DNA of 64,000 nt from Bifidobacterium scaligerum (GTDB taxonomy: Bacteria; Actinomycetota; Actinomycetes; Actinomycetales; Bifidobacteriaceae). The stretch is taken from NCBI RefSeq assembly GCF_002802865.1, contig NZ_PGLQ01000005.1:1-64000 (forward strand), written 5' to 3'. Below are positions 33,440 to 42,464 of the stretch, one piece after another. Below the pieces are notes generated by a model. It made no database searches and was not told the origin of the DNA. It worked only from the letters and a program-made list of their open reading frames with translations. Numbering within the stretch: position 1 is the first letter of the stretch; each line of letters starts with the position of its first letter. The position numbers were made by a program, and so were the translations under genes.

Positions 33440-33445
33440 TAGAAT
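33440..33445 (+). promoter_or_regulatory. -10-like box of the class A PBP gene
   Basis: TAGAAT ends 7 bases before ATG 33453 with no ribosome-binding site, indicating a leaderless start. Confidence 0.45.
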
Positions 33446-33452
33446 GGGGCGC

Positions 33453-35756
33453 ATGCCCAAAAAGAAGTCCCTCACAGTCCGTCGTGTGTTTGTTCTCCTT
33501 CTGGCCTATATCATGCTCGCCGTCTGCGGCGGCGTGGTTGCCAGCGTGCTGTTCCTGCCTGGCGTCATCAGCGCCAACAAGGCCGCCAAAGCGGTGATCC
33601 CGTCTCTGAAAGTGGAGAACGTGGACTTCGATGTGACCAGTCTGCCGCAGAAATCCACCATGTATGCGAACGATGCCTCCACTGTGATCGCTACGTTCTA
33701 TAACCAGAACCGTATCGTGGTGCCGCTCAAGAAGATTTCGAAAACCATGCAGCAGGCCGTGGTGGCGCGCGAGGACCGCCGCTTCTGGACTCATGCCGGC
33801 GTGGATGTGCAGGGCGTGATGCGTGCGTTCGTGCAGACTTATTTGGTCAAGGGAGATACTCAAGGTGGTTCCTCCCTGACCCAGCAGTATGTCAAGAATG
33901 TATTGCTGATGCAGGCCATTGAAGATGACGATCCGATCGCCCAGTACCATGCCACCGAAGACACCATCGCCCGTAAGATTCGTGAGATGCTGATCTCCGT
34001 GCAGATGGAGAAGAAGTACTCCAAGGCGGAGATTCTGCAGGGATACCTGAACATCGCACAGTTCGGTTCCAACCTATATGGTGTGGAAACCGCGGCACAG
34101 CGCTACTTCAGCGTATCCGCCGCCGATCTTAACGTGGTGCAGTCCGCCACCATCGCGGCCATCACCAAGAACCCGACGCATTACGATCCGCTGGTCGAAG
34201 AGAATCAGAAAGCAGCCGAAGAGCAGCGCAACATCGTGCTCAAGCTCATGTACGATCAGGAGTTCATCACCAAGGCCCAGTATGACGAAGCCGTGAACAC
34301 GCCTCTGGTAGATACCTTGAAGGTGCAGGATGTGAACGTCGGTTGCCAGGATGCCGGCGACTACGCCTTCTTCTGTGACTTCGTGGTGCACCGTATCCAG
34401 AATTCCGAGGAATTCGGTGCCACCCGCGCCGAGCGTAACAAGCTGCTGCAGGAAGGCGGTCTGAAAATCATCACCACGCTTGATGTGGAGACGAACAAGC
34501 AGATGATGGAAACCGCCCGTGCCACGGTTGACCCGGCCGATTCCAGCGGCATGGAAATCGCCATGGCTTCGGTGAAACCTGGTACCGGCGAGGTCTTGGG
34601 CTTCGGCTTGAACCGTTACTACGACGCCACCCCTGAGGCAGCTAACGATGCCACCAAGTCCAGTCAGAACTACGCCGTGGATCTGGTGGATGGCGGCGGT
34701 TCCGGCTGGACCATCGGTTCATCGTGGAAGCCGATCAACTTGATCGCATGGATGGAGGCGGGGCACTCCATCAACGACAACCTGCAGACCACTACGGTCT
34801 ATCCCACCACGGACTTCGCCTGCGACAACTACACCGGCGGCGCTGACTCCTGGAGCGTGCAGAACGCTTTGGGTTCCGGCACCGTGAACCCGGAAAGCCC
34901 GTTCCTGGGTCTGGTTCGCTCGCATAACACGACACAGGCTACGATGGGTTCGATTCTGAAGCTCTGCAAGATCGCGGATACGGCCACTGAAGTGGGCTAC
35001 CACGATGCGGCCACCGGAGAAACCATCGAAAAGACCAGCGTATACACGCCGTCCATGCTGATCGGTTCTGTGAACGTCTCGCCGTTGACCATGGCCAGCA
35101 TCTTCGCGGTCTACGCCTCCAACGGTGTGCAGTGCAACCCGATCGCCATCAATAAGGTGACCGACAAGGACGGCAACGAGCTCAAGGTGCCTTCCGCAAA
35201 CTGCCATCAGGCGGTGGACAAGGACATCATCCAGACGCTGGCTTACACCATGAACCAAGGTGTGACCAGATCGGATGGTGCCGGTGGCACCTTCCAGCTC
35301 AGCAATGGACGCAAGTCGTTCGGTAAAACCGGTACGAGCGGTGATCTGGCGGTGACGGCAGGTTCGTTCATCCCCAATCAGATAGCCACGTTCGCAGTGG
35401 TCGGCGACGCTCAGAACCCGTACACCCACCCGATCGCCAACATCGCCATCAACGGCGTGTACAACAGCTACTGGGATGGTTCGACGATCGCTTCGCCTGC
35501 GGTGACGAAGTTCCTCAACGCCTATGCTGACGCCAAGCAGTTGCCGATCGACAACAGCTATGGCCAGCCGGTTGCGAAGTACACCACCAGCGGCAAGTAT
35601 CTGGGTATTGGCGGCCGTACGTTCAGCGTGCCCAATACGTCGACCAATAACAACAGCAATACCAACAACAATAACCAGTCGAATACCACCAATAACAACA
35701 GCCAGTCGAACAACAATCAGGCCGACGCGAACACCAACCGCGAGGGCAATAACTGA
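33453..35756 (+). CDS. class A penicillin-binding protein (bifunctional)
   Basis: This 767-aa membrane-anchored enzyme both polymerises and crosslinks peptidoglycan. A basic start precedes one helix (VFVLLLAYIMLAVCGGVVASVLFL). The GT51 transglycosylase domain has VVAREDRRFWTHAGVD (catalytic Glu), GGSSLTQQYVKN and KAEILQGYLN. The transpeptidase domain has the SxxK motif in GSSWKPIN, an SxN-type SHN and KTGTSGD. The C-terminal ~45 residues are Asn/Ser-rich low complexity (NNNSNTNNNN-type). No PASTA repeat is present. ATG 33453 is chosen by the -10 box at 33440; ATG 33444 overlaps the box. A terminator follows at 35799. Confidence 0.95.
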   Translation: MPKKKSLTVRRVFVLLLAYIMLAVCGGVVASVLFLPGVISANKAAKAVIPSLKVENVDFDVTSLPQKSTMYANDASTVIATFYNQNRIVVPLKKISKTMQQAVVAREDRRFWTHAGVDVQGVMRAFVQTYLVKGDTQGGSSLTQQYVKNVLLMQAIEDDDPIAQYHATEDTIARKIREMLISVQMEKKYSKAEILQGYLNIAQFGSNLYGVETAAQRYFSVSAADLNVVQSATIAAITKNPTHYDPLVEENQKAAEEQRNIVLKLMYDQEFITKAQYDEAVNTPLVDTLKVQDVNVGCQDAGDYAFFCDFVVHRIQNSEEFGATRAERNKLLQEGGLKIITTLDVETNKQMMETARATVDPADSSGMEIAMASVKPGTGEVLGFGLNRYYDATPEAANDATKSSQNYAVDLVDGGGSGWTIGSSWKPINLIAWMEAGHSINDNLQTTTVYPTTDFACDNYTGGADSWSVQNALGSGTVNPESPFLGLVRSHNTTQATMGSILKLCKIADTATEVGYHDAATGETIEKTSVYTPSMLIGSVNVSPLTMASIFAVYASNGVQCNPIAINKVTDKDGNELKVPSANCHQAVDKDIIQTLAYTMNQGVTRSDGAGGTFQLSNGRKSFGKTGTSGDLAVTAGSFIPNQIATFAVVGDAQNPYTHPIANIAINGVYNSYWDGSTIASPAVTKFLNAYADAKQLPIDNSYGQPVAKYTTSGKYLGIGGRTFSVPNTSTNNNSNTNNNNQSNTTNNNSQSNNNQADANTNREGNN

Positions 35757-35798
35757 CGGCATGACTGATCGATAGACATTGCTGAAGTTACGTAGTTG

Positions 35799-35833
35799 AC
35801 GGGCGTTACCTGGTTTCAGGTGACGCCCGTTTT
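35799..35833 (+). terminator. Rho-independent terminator after the PBP gene
   Basis: Arms 35799-35812 and 35817-35830 pair over 14 bases with one wobble and a 4-base loop, followed by a T-run. Confidence 0.8.
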
Positions 35834-35941
35834 ACAATATGAAGGGCGCATCGAAGCGGCGGGCATGGTATGCCCCATGCCGGACCGATGTGGTTGAATA
35901 CGGCAAGGCATGTCTATGCACATGTGTTGGAAGGGGAACAT

Positions 35942-37387
35942 ATGGCCGACAACGACAATGCAATCACTCGTGACAATGACGAGACGTCCGGCGAGGATTT
36001 GACTCACGGGAATTTCGATTTCCGAGGATTTGACGTTCCCGATCTGAAGGCGGTTACGCTGGCCGGCGCCTCAGACAAGGGCAAACGTGATCGCAAAGAG
36101 AAGGCCAAGGGTGGGGATAAGGCCAAAACCAAGGATAAAAATAAAGCAAAATCAAGGAAAGCCAGCAAACGCGGCAGCGACGAGAACGCCAGCCACGACG
36201 ACGTATCCAACGTATCCGGCAATGATTCCAACAACACTCAGGAAAGGCACGGCGAGACCGTAGGGAGCACCATGAACAAAAAAGATACATCCGCGAAAAA
36301 GGACCGTCCGGGACTGTTTACTCCGATTACGATGCGTGCAGTGACGGTGCGTAACCGCATCTGGCTGCCGCCGATGTGTACGTATTCGGCATACGCTCGC
36401 GACGGACGTCCGACGCCTTTCCACTATCAGCATTATGTGTCCCGCGCGTTTGGCGGCTTCGGCATGGTGATTGCCGAAGCGACGGCCGTAGCGCCGGAGG
36501 GACGTATCTCTCCCTGTGATCTGGGGTTGTGGGAGGACGGTCAGATTGATTCGTGGCGTTGGATCGTCGATGGCATTCGCGAAGCGGGTGCGGTGGCGGC
36601 CGTACAGCTCAATCATGCCGGTCGCAAGGCCTCCACTGGCTGCTTCGCCGTGGGCTATGAAGGGCAGAGCGTGCCGCAGGAGGCTGGCGGATGGCCGACC
36701 GTGGCACCATCCGATATTCCGTTCGGTGCGTTGAACAAGCCTCGTGCATTATCGGTGGATGAGATTCATGGTTTGGTCGGCGCGTTCGCCGCCGCTGCCG
36801 GCCGTGCGATGGCCGCCGGATTCCAGGCTGTTGAGATTCATGCGGCTCATGGATACCTGATTTCTCAGTTCCTTGATCCCCTGATCAACGAACGTGGCGA
36901 TGAGTATGGCGGCGATCTGACCGGCCGCTCCCGCTTCCTCATTGAAGTGGTGGATGCCGTGCGCGGCACGGTCGGGGACTCCGTACCGGTGCTGGTGCGC
37001 GTATCCGCTACCGATTGGGCAGCGGGCGGATGGGATCTTGACCAGACGATCGTACTGGCTCGGATGCTCAAGGAGCATGGCGTCGATCTGGTGGACGTGT
37101 CCACCGGCGGCATGGTCTCCGGCGTATCCGTGCCGGTGAAGCCGAACTATCAGGTGCCGTTCGCCGAGCAGATCAAGACCAAGGCCGATGTGCCGGTCAG
37201 CGCGGTGGGATTGATCACCAAGTCGAAGCAGGCGGCCAAGATCCTGTCCCGTGGTGAGGCGGATGTGGTTGAAATAGGTCGCGCCGCGTTGCGTGACCCG
37301 TACTGGCCGTTGCGTGCCGCCAACAAACTCGGGGTGCCTTCGTCCGAAGCGCCGTACGCGCCGCAGTATGTGCGCGGGGCATACTGA
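35942..37387 (+). CDS. Old Yellow Enzyme-type NADH:flavin oxidoreductase with basic N-terminal extension
   Basis: This protein of 481 aa has an FMN-binding TIM barrel in residues ~120-475. Motifs match the YqjM branch: NRIWLPPMCTYSA, VQLNHAGRKA, AAHGYLISQFLDPLINERGDEYGG, RVSATDWAAGGWD, VSTGG and VEIGRAALRDPYWPLRAA. These enzymes reduce activated C=C bonds with NAD(P)H. The first ~110 residues are unusual: acidic, then a Lys-rich tract (KGKRDRKEKAKGGDKAKTKDKNKAKSRK in pieces) and a polar linker. ATG 35942 has AAGGGGA upstream. A second start, ATG 36272 (MNKKDTSAKKDRPGL), has GGGAG at ideal distance and would give a normal-length enzyme; both forms may be made. Confidence 0.85.
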   Translation: MADNDNAITRDNDETSGEDLTHGNFDFRGFDVPDLKAVTLAGASDKGKRDRKEKAKGGDKAKTKDKNKAKSRKASKRGSDENASHDDVSNVSGNDSNNTQERHGETVGSTMNKKDTSAKKDRPGLFTPITMRAVTVRNRIWLPPMCTYSAYARDGRPTPFHYQHYVSRAFGGFGMVIAEATAVAPEGRISPCDLGLWEDGQIDSWRWIVDGIREAGAVAAVQLNHAGRKASTGCFAVGYEGQSVPQEAGGWPTVAPSDIPFGALNKPRALSVDEIHGLVGAFAAAAGRAMAAGFQAVEIHAAHGYLISQFLDPLINERGDEYGGDLTGRSRFLIEVVDAVRGTVGDSVPVLVRVSATDWAAGGWDLDQTIVLARMLKEHGVDLVDVSTGGMVSGVSVPVKPNYQVPFAEQIKTKADVPVSAVGLITKSKQAAKILSRGEADVVEIGRAALRDPYWPLRAANKLGVPSSEAPYAPQYVRGAY

Positions 37388-37442
37388 TCGGTGTGCCGAG
37401 TTGATGGTGTCTGATACAGACAGCGTCTGATACAGATTGTGC

Positions 37443-37479
37443 CGTCCGACGGGAGACGTTCGGGATCTCCGGTCGGACG
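37443..37479. terminator. imperfect hairpin between convergent genes
   Basis: Outer arms CGTCCGA (37443-37449) and TCGGACG (37473-37479) pair, with inner GGAG/CTCC pairing. It lies between the Old Yellow Enzyme gene and the dihydroorotate dehydrogenase gene. There is no T-run. Confidence 0.45.
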
Positions 37480-37523
37480 ACACCATCTGTTAAGCGGTGT
37501 GGAGCCGCAGGGCTTAATCGCGC

Positions 37524-38672
37524 TCAGGCATCCACGCCGACGGCATCGGCCACGTGATCAAAGCCGTCGCGCTTGAGCAGCTCTGCCAAGCCGCGCTTCA
37601 ATACGGTGATCTGCTGCGGTCCGCGGTACATCAGGGAGCTGATGAACATCACCAAGCTAGAGCCGGAGCGAATCTTGGCGTACGCCTGTTCGGGGGTGAA
37701 GACGCCTCCGATACCGGCGATGGCGAATCGGTCGCCGTATTCGCGGTAGACCTTGCGGATCAGATCGTTGCTGGCGCGGTAGCAGGGGCCTCCGGACAGT
37801 CCGCCTTCCCAGTCGCGCGGAATCTCCAAGCCGGTGCGGTCCTTCTGCAGATTGGCGATGGACAGGCCCTGCACATTGTGCTCGGCCAGCACATCCAGCA
37901 GTTCCTTATACTCGGACCATGGCTTGTTCAGTGGCATTTTGACCAGCGTAGGCTGCGGGCGATCGATCTGATCCAACGCGGTGAACAGGCGATCCAACGC
38001 TTCCGGTGAGGCGGTGAACGGCTCACCGACATGCGTATTCGGGCAGGAGACGTTCACTTCCACCATCGCCGTGCGTCCTGCGGCGCGGCGCATGGAGATG
38101 CAGTAATCCTCGATGCCTTCCTCCAGATCGCCGCATTGCGCGTCATTGGTGCGTGCGATCGATACGGATACCTGCATCTGTCGGGCTTGTGTCCATGCCT
38201 GCTCGGCGCGTTCGATCACCTTGTCCGAGCCGATGTTGGCCAGCCCTACGTGCACCATCATCGAATCGTATTCGGGAAGACGGTGGAACCAGGGCTTAGG
38301 GTTGCCCGGGCAGGGACGCGATGTGGTGGAGCCTACGGTTTCAAAGCCGAAACCGGCGTTGTCGAGCAGCACCGGCATCTCGCAGTTCTTGTCGAGGCCG
38401 GCGGACAGGCCGAACGGATTGGTGAAGTCGATGCCCATCACTTGCGTTTCCAGTACGGGGTCGGTGTAGTTGAGCATCGTGCGCTCCGCCCACAGCAGCA
38501 GAGGCATGTGCTTGACCGCACTGCAGAACTGGATCATCTGGTCGTGCGCCTCGTCGGGACGGTGATTGAACACGAAGTTGGGCTTGATGATGTGCTTGTA
38601 GCCGAAGGTGAACAGATCGGTGGTCGCCTTGTTGACGGCGTCATGCCAGAAGCTTTGTGAAACGTAAGTCAT
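37524..38672 (-). CDS. pyrD: dihydroorotate dehydrogenase, class-2-like N-terminus
   Basis: This 382-aa flavoprotein oxidises dihydroorotate to orotate in pyrimidine synthesis. The N-terminal helix region with FVFNHRPDEAHDQMI and the body FTNPFGLSAGLDKNCEMPVLLDNAGFGFETVGSTT resemble quinone-linked class 2 enzymes. LVKMPLNKPW, GLSIANLQ and IAGIGGVFTPEQAYAKIRSGSSLVMFISS complete the FMN barrel. At the catalytic base position the sequence reads VNVSCPNT: a Cys as in class 1 rather than the Ser usual in class 2. ATG 38672 fits a leaderless start with GACAAT about 7 bases upstream. It is divergent from deoR and convergent with the Old Yellow Enzyme gene. Confidence 0.87.
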   Translation of the reverse strand: MTYVSQSFWHDAVNKATTDLFTFGYKHIIKPNFVFNHRPDEAHDQMIQFCSAVKHMPLLLWAERTMLNYTDPVLETQVMGIDFTNPFGLSAGLDKNCEMPVLLDNAGFGFETVGSTTSRPCPGNPKPWFHRLPEYDSMMVHVGLANIGSDKVIERAEQAWTQARQMQVSVSIARTNDAQCGDLEEGIEDYCISMRRAAGRTAMVEVNVSCPNTHVGEPFTASPEALDRLFTALDQIDRPQPTLVKMPLNKPWSEYKELLDVLAEHNVQGLSIANLQKDRTGLEIPRDWEGGLSGGPCYRASNDLIRKVYREYGDRFAIAGIGGVFTPEQAYAKIRSGSSLVMFISSLMYRGPQQITVLKRGLAELLKRDGFDHVADAVGVDA

Positions 38673-38792
38673 GACCACTATTGTCTCACGTTTTGCATTC
38701 CGTAAATGTGCGATTTTGCGCGGTTTTAGGTCGAAAGATCGTGCGTTGGGAGAAAAAATACGGGGTGTTGTCCTCAAAACGCTCAGGTCGGT

Positions 38793-38821
38793 TTGGTTCT
38801 TGAGCTTTTGTGTGCGATAAT
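38793..38821 (+). promoter_or_regulatory. sigma-A-type promoter of deoR-galT-galK
   Basis: TTGGTT (38793-38798), a 17-base spacer and GATAAT (38816-38821) stand 6 bases before ATG 38828. This is the clearest complete promoter in the window and implies a leaderless messenger. Confidence 0.7.
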
Positions 38822-38827
38822 GTTCAC

Positions 38828-39631
38828 ATGATTTCGTCACAACGTCAGCACCTTATATTGAGCAGGCTGCGCACACGTGGTGCCGTGCGCATCACCGCGC
38901 TATCGAAGGAGCTGGGTGTGTCAGCGATGACCATCCGCCGCGATATCGCCGAGCTTGCAGACAAGGGTTTGTTGAAGCGCGTCCATGGTGGCGCCGTGAC
39001 CACCAGCACCTTGCTCAGTGAGCCGTTGTTTTCTGTAAAATCCCAAATGGATATCGGACTGAAAGACGCCATCGCCCAAGAGGCTGTCAAATACGTGGCA
39101 CCTGGAGATGTGATCGCCATCGGCGGCGGCACCACGGCGTACGTCTTTGCTCAGCACTTGCTTGAATCGCAGCAGTCCAGCGGCATCACCATTCTCACCA
39201 ACTCGATCCCTGTGGCCGAACTGGTACAGGCCCTCGAATCGAAAGACGTCGAGGTGATCGTCACCGGTGGTGTGATTACCCGATCGAATTCGCTGGTCGG
39301 CCCGATCGCGGACAAGGTCGTGGCCTCATTGCGTGTGAACACCGTGTTCCTCGGCACGCATTCCGTGTCGATTCCCCGTGGCTTCCTGATGCCGAATTCA
39401 CTGGAGGCCGCAACCGATATGGCGATGATGAGCATCGCCGATCGAACCATAGTTTTGACCGATCACACTAAGTGGAGCTGCACGTCGCTGTCGTTGTTCG
39501 CGCGCTTCGATCAGGTGGACACGGTCATTACCGACGACGGTCTCGACCCTGACTCCGCCGCCAAAACCAAGGATTTGGTAAAGGAACTCGTTCTGGCGCA
39601 TCAGAGCGAGACCATAGAGGAAAGTGAGTGA
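38828..39631 (+). CDS. DeoR-family transcription regulator of the gal genes
   Basis: This 267-aa regulator has an N-terminal DeoR helix-turn-helix (RQHLILSRLRTRGAVRITALSKELGVSAMTIRRDIAELADKGLLKRVHGGA) and a C-terminal sugar-phosphate-sensing domain with VAIGGGTTAY, LTNSIPVAE and VFLGTHSVS. It is encoded 6 bases before galT, so it probably controls this operon and perhaps responds to a galactose-pathway phosphate (inference). A leaderless start at 38828 is set by the promoter at 38793-38821, which also lies in the divergent region shared with pyrD. Confidence 0.9.
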   Translation: MISSQRQHLILSRLRTRGAVRITALSKELGVSAMTIRRDIAELADKGLLKRVHGGAVTTSTLLSEPLFSVKSQMDIGLKDAIAQEAVKYVAPGDVIAIGGGTTAYVFAQHLLESQQSSGITILTNSIPVAELVQALESKDVEVIVTGGVITRSNSLVGPIADKVVASLRVNTVFLGTHSVSIPRGFLMPNSLEAATDMAMMSIADRTIVLTDHTKWSCTSLSLFARFDQVDTVITDDGLDPDSAAKTKDLVKELVLAHQSETIEESE

Positions 39632-39637
39632 TCACCC

Positions 39638-40888
39638 ATGGCTGATTTTGCCAACTACACCCCGGGGGAGTACGCGAAGGAGCATATTCGCATCACGCCG
39701 ACAACGCTTGCCGACGGTCGTGACTTCTTCTACTTGGACGATGATCCGGAGTATGTCTCCGGTGCCAAGACCCGCGAGCTCAAGGATCCGCGCCCGCTGC
39801 CGTATCGCTTCAGCAATCAGCTGAACGCGGCTGGTGAGGAAGTGCCGTACGCGGCTCCCGAAATGCGTCGCGATCCGCTCACCGGCGACTGGATCCCGAT
39901 GGCGACCGCCCGCATGAATCGTCCGATCACCGCAGGTCCCGGTGCCACCGCCAAGGGCAACCCGCTGGCCGCTCGCAAGCCGGGAGACCCGTATCAGGAC
40001 GGCGAAGTGCCGGACACTGATTACAACGTCGTGGTGTTCGAGAACCGTTTCCCCTCGATGGTGCGTGTGCCGGGCCGTTCCGAGGACGTGACCTACGTTG
40101 ACGGCAACCCGCTGTGGGAGAAGAAGATGGCTGCCGGACGTTGCGAAGTCATCTGCTTCGATCCGGACGAGAACGGTCTGCCGGCCGACCTGCCGGTGTC
40201 TCGTCTGCGTACCGTAGTGGAGGCCTGGGCGTTCCGCACTGCAGAAATCTCCAAAATGGACGGCATCGAGCAGATCTTCCCGTTCGAAAACCACGGTCAG
40301 GAGATCGGCGTTTCGCTGGCCCACCCGCACGGCCAGGTCTACTGCTACCCGTTCATCGCTCCGAAGATGGAGAAGGAGCTGCAGCACACTGAGGCTTACC
40401 ATGACAAGACCGGCGGCAACCTCTTGAAGGACATCATGAACGCCGAGCTTGAAGCTAAGGAACGCGTCATGATGCGCAACCATTCATGGGTGGCTTACGT
40501 GCCGGCCGCTGCCCGCTGGCCTCTTGAGGTTCATGTGGCTCCGGTGCGCGACGTGCTCACCATCGATGAGCTTAACGACGAAGAGCGTTGGGACCTCGCC
40601 TCCATGTACTCGCATCTTCTGAAGCGCGGCAACGCCTTCTTCGACAAGGGTGACGGCAAGGGCATGGACCTGCCGTACATCGCCGCATGGCATCAGGCCC
40701 CGATCCACGACAAGCGCCGCGAGAACTACCGCCTGAACCTGCAGTTCTTCTCGTTCCGCCGTGCAGCCAATAAGATCAAGTATCTGGCCGGCTCCGAATC
40801 CGGTATGGCCGCCTGGATTTCCGATACCACGCCTGAACTCATTGCCAAGCGCTTCCACGAGCTCGGCGACATCGACATCGCCGACTGA
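39638..40888 (+). CDS. galT: galactose-1-phosphate uridylyltransferase
   Basis: This 416-aa Leloir-pathway enzyme exchanges UMP between UDP-glucose and galactose-1-phosphate. The active-site LAHPHGQVYCYPF holds His229 and His231, the second being the uridylylated residue. RRDPLTGDWIPMATARMNRP, VVVFENRFPS, and the C-terminal LPYIAAWHQAPIHD also match type 1 GalT, although the length exceeds the usual ~350 aa. It starts 6 bases after the deoR stop and is followed 41 bases later by galK, giving a three-gene operon. Confidence 0.95.
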   Translation: MADFANYTPGEYAKEHIRITPTTLADGRDFFYLDDDPEYVSGAKTRELKDPRPLPYRFSNQLNAAGEEVPYAAPEMRRDPLTGDWIPMATARMNRPITAGPGATAKGNPLAARKPGDPYQDGEVPDTDYNVVVFENRFPSMVRVPGRSEDVTYVDGNPLWEKKMAAGRCEVICFDPDENGLPADLPVSRLRTVVEAWAFRTAEISKMDGIEQIFPFENHGQEIGVSLAHPHGQVYCYPFIAPKMEKELQHTEAYHDKTGGNLLKDIMNAELEAKERVMMRNHSWVAYVPAAARWPLEVHVAPVRDVLTIDELNDEERWDLASMYSHLLKRGNAFFDKGDGKGMDLPYIAAWHQAPIHDKRRENYRLNLQFFSFRRAANKIKYLAGSESGMAAWISDTTPELIAKRFHELGDIDIAD

Positions 40889-40929
40889 TCGATTGCCGTG
40901 CGCATCAAATCAAGAAAGACAAAACATCA

Positions 40930-42180
40930 ATGACTGCTGTTGAATTCATCGAACCGATTTCGCATGAGGCCGGCGTGGAGCAGGCCAAGGCCCTGTTCTC
41001 CAAGACGTATGGCGTTGAGCCGGAAGGCGTGTGGGCCGCTCCGGGCCGTGTGAACCTTATCGGCGAACACACCGATTACAACGCCGGCCTGTGTCTGCCG
41101 ATCGCTCTTCCGCACCGTACGTTCATCGCGCTTTCCCCACGAGAGGACACCAAGGTGCGTGTGGTCTCCGACGTGGCTCCAGACAAGGTCGCCGAAGCCG
41201 ATCTGTACGAGCTTCAGGCCCGTGGAGTGGACGGATGGGCCGCCTATCCGACCGGTGTGGCTTGGGCGTTGCGTGAAGCCGGTTTTGACAAGGTCAAGGG
41301 CTTTGACGCCGCCTTCGTCTCCTGCGTGCCGCTGGGCTCGGGTCTGAGCTCCTCTGCCGCCATGACCTGCTCCACCGCGCTGGCTTTGGATGACGTGTAT
41401 GGTCTTGGCTACGGCGATTCCGATGCCGGCCGTGTGACCCTGATCAATGCCGCCATCAAGTCCGAGAACGAGATGGCCGGCGCTTCCACCGGTGGTCTCG
41501 ACCAGAACGCCTCCATGCGCTGCACTGCCGGCCACGCGCTGCTGCTCGACTGCCGTCCGGAGCTCACTCCGTTGGAGAACGTCTCCCAGCAGGAATTCGA
41601 TCTGGACAAGTACGGCCTCGAACTGCTCGTGGTGGACACCCAGGCTCCGCACCAGCTCAACGACGGTCAGTACGCCCAGCGCCGTGCCACCTGCGAACAG
41701 GCCGCCAAGATTCTCGGTGTGGCCAATCTGCGCGTCGCCGCCGACGGCATCGCCAAGGCTGATGATCCGTTCCAGGCTCTGAAGGAGACGCTGGATGCTC
41801 TGCCGGATGAGACCATGAAGAAGCGTGTGCGCCACGTGGTCACTGAAATCGAGCGTGTGCGCTCCTTCGTGCGTGCCTTCGCTCAAGGCGACATCGAAGC
41901 CGCAGGACGTCTGTTCAACGCATCCCATGACTCGCTGGCTGCCGACTACGAGGTCACTGTGCCCGAACTCGATGTGGCTGTGGATGTGGCCCGTCACAAC
42001 GGCGCTTACGGTGCTCGCATGACCGGCGGCGGCTTCGGCGGTTCCATCATCGCTCTGGTGGACAAGGGCCGTAGCCACGAAGTCGCCCAGGCCATCGCCG
42101 ACGAATTCGAAAAGCAAGGCTTCCACGCGCCACGCGCCCTTGCTGCTGTGGCTGCGCCGAGCGCTAGCCGCGAGGCCTGA
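40930..42180 (+). CDS. galK: galactokinase
   Basis: This 416-aa GHMP kinase phosphorylates galactose at C1. It has the galactokinase signature APGRVNLIGEHTDYNAGLCLPIAL, the ATP-binding PLGSGLSSSAAMTCSTALAL, GASTGGLDQNASMRCTAGHALLLDCR and the C-terminal GARMTGGGFGGSIIALV. Length is slightly above the usual ~390 aa. AAGAAAGAC precedes ATG 40930. It is the last gene of the deoR-galT-galK operon, which ends at the terminator 42256-42306. Confidence 0.96.
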   Translation: MTAVEFIEPISHEAGVEQAKALFSKTYGVEPEGVWAAPGRVNLIGEHTDYNAGLCLPIALPHRTFIALSPREDTKVRVVSDVAPDKVAEADLYELQARGVDGWAAYPTGVAWALREAGFDKVKGFDAAFVSCVPLGSGLSSSAAMTCSTALALDDVYGLGYGDSDAGRVTLINAAIKSENEMAGASTGGLDQNASMRCTAGHALLLDCRPELTPLENVSQQEFDLDKYGLELLVVDTQAPHQLNDGQYAQRRATCEQAAKILGVANLRVAADGIAKADDPFQALKETLDALPDETMKKRVRHVVTEIERVRSFVRAFAQGDIEAAGRLFNASHDSLAADYEVTVPELDVAVDVARHNGAYGARMTGGGFGGSIIALVDKGRSHEVAQAIADEFEKQGFHAPRALAAVAAPSASREA

Positions 42181-42255
42181 TTCGCCCCGCGACACGCGCG
42201 GCCGTACTTACGAAAAATTGAAAAACGTATTACGGTGACGTTCTGTTTTGAATAA

Positions 42256-42306
42256 TCGCATGCCAACCGGCGTATTACTTGCCGGATGGCATGCGATTTT
42301 TTGTTG
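42256..42306 (+). terminator. Rho-independent terminator after galK
   Basis: Arms 42256-42271 and 42281-42296 pair over 16 bases with one mismatch and a 9-base loop, followed by TTTTTTGTT. Confidence 0.85.
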
Positions 42307-42464
42307 CCGAATGTGACCCGGACGTTAGGGGTTTTCGGCGCTCGCCAATGAAGTCGCACACCGTGAGTTCACGTGATCATCGTGAACGGCAACAGTGCGC
42401 GGCGGCATGCGTGGCGTGCGCTGCGCACCGGCAACGAACGAAAAGCAATAAGAAGAGGATTCCG

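Noticed and set aside
42279..42464. N-terminal extension of the MFS exporter
   Set aside because: The added residues would be coded by the galK terminator and a non-hydrophobic stretch; TTG 42465 has a good ribosome-binding site.
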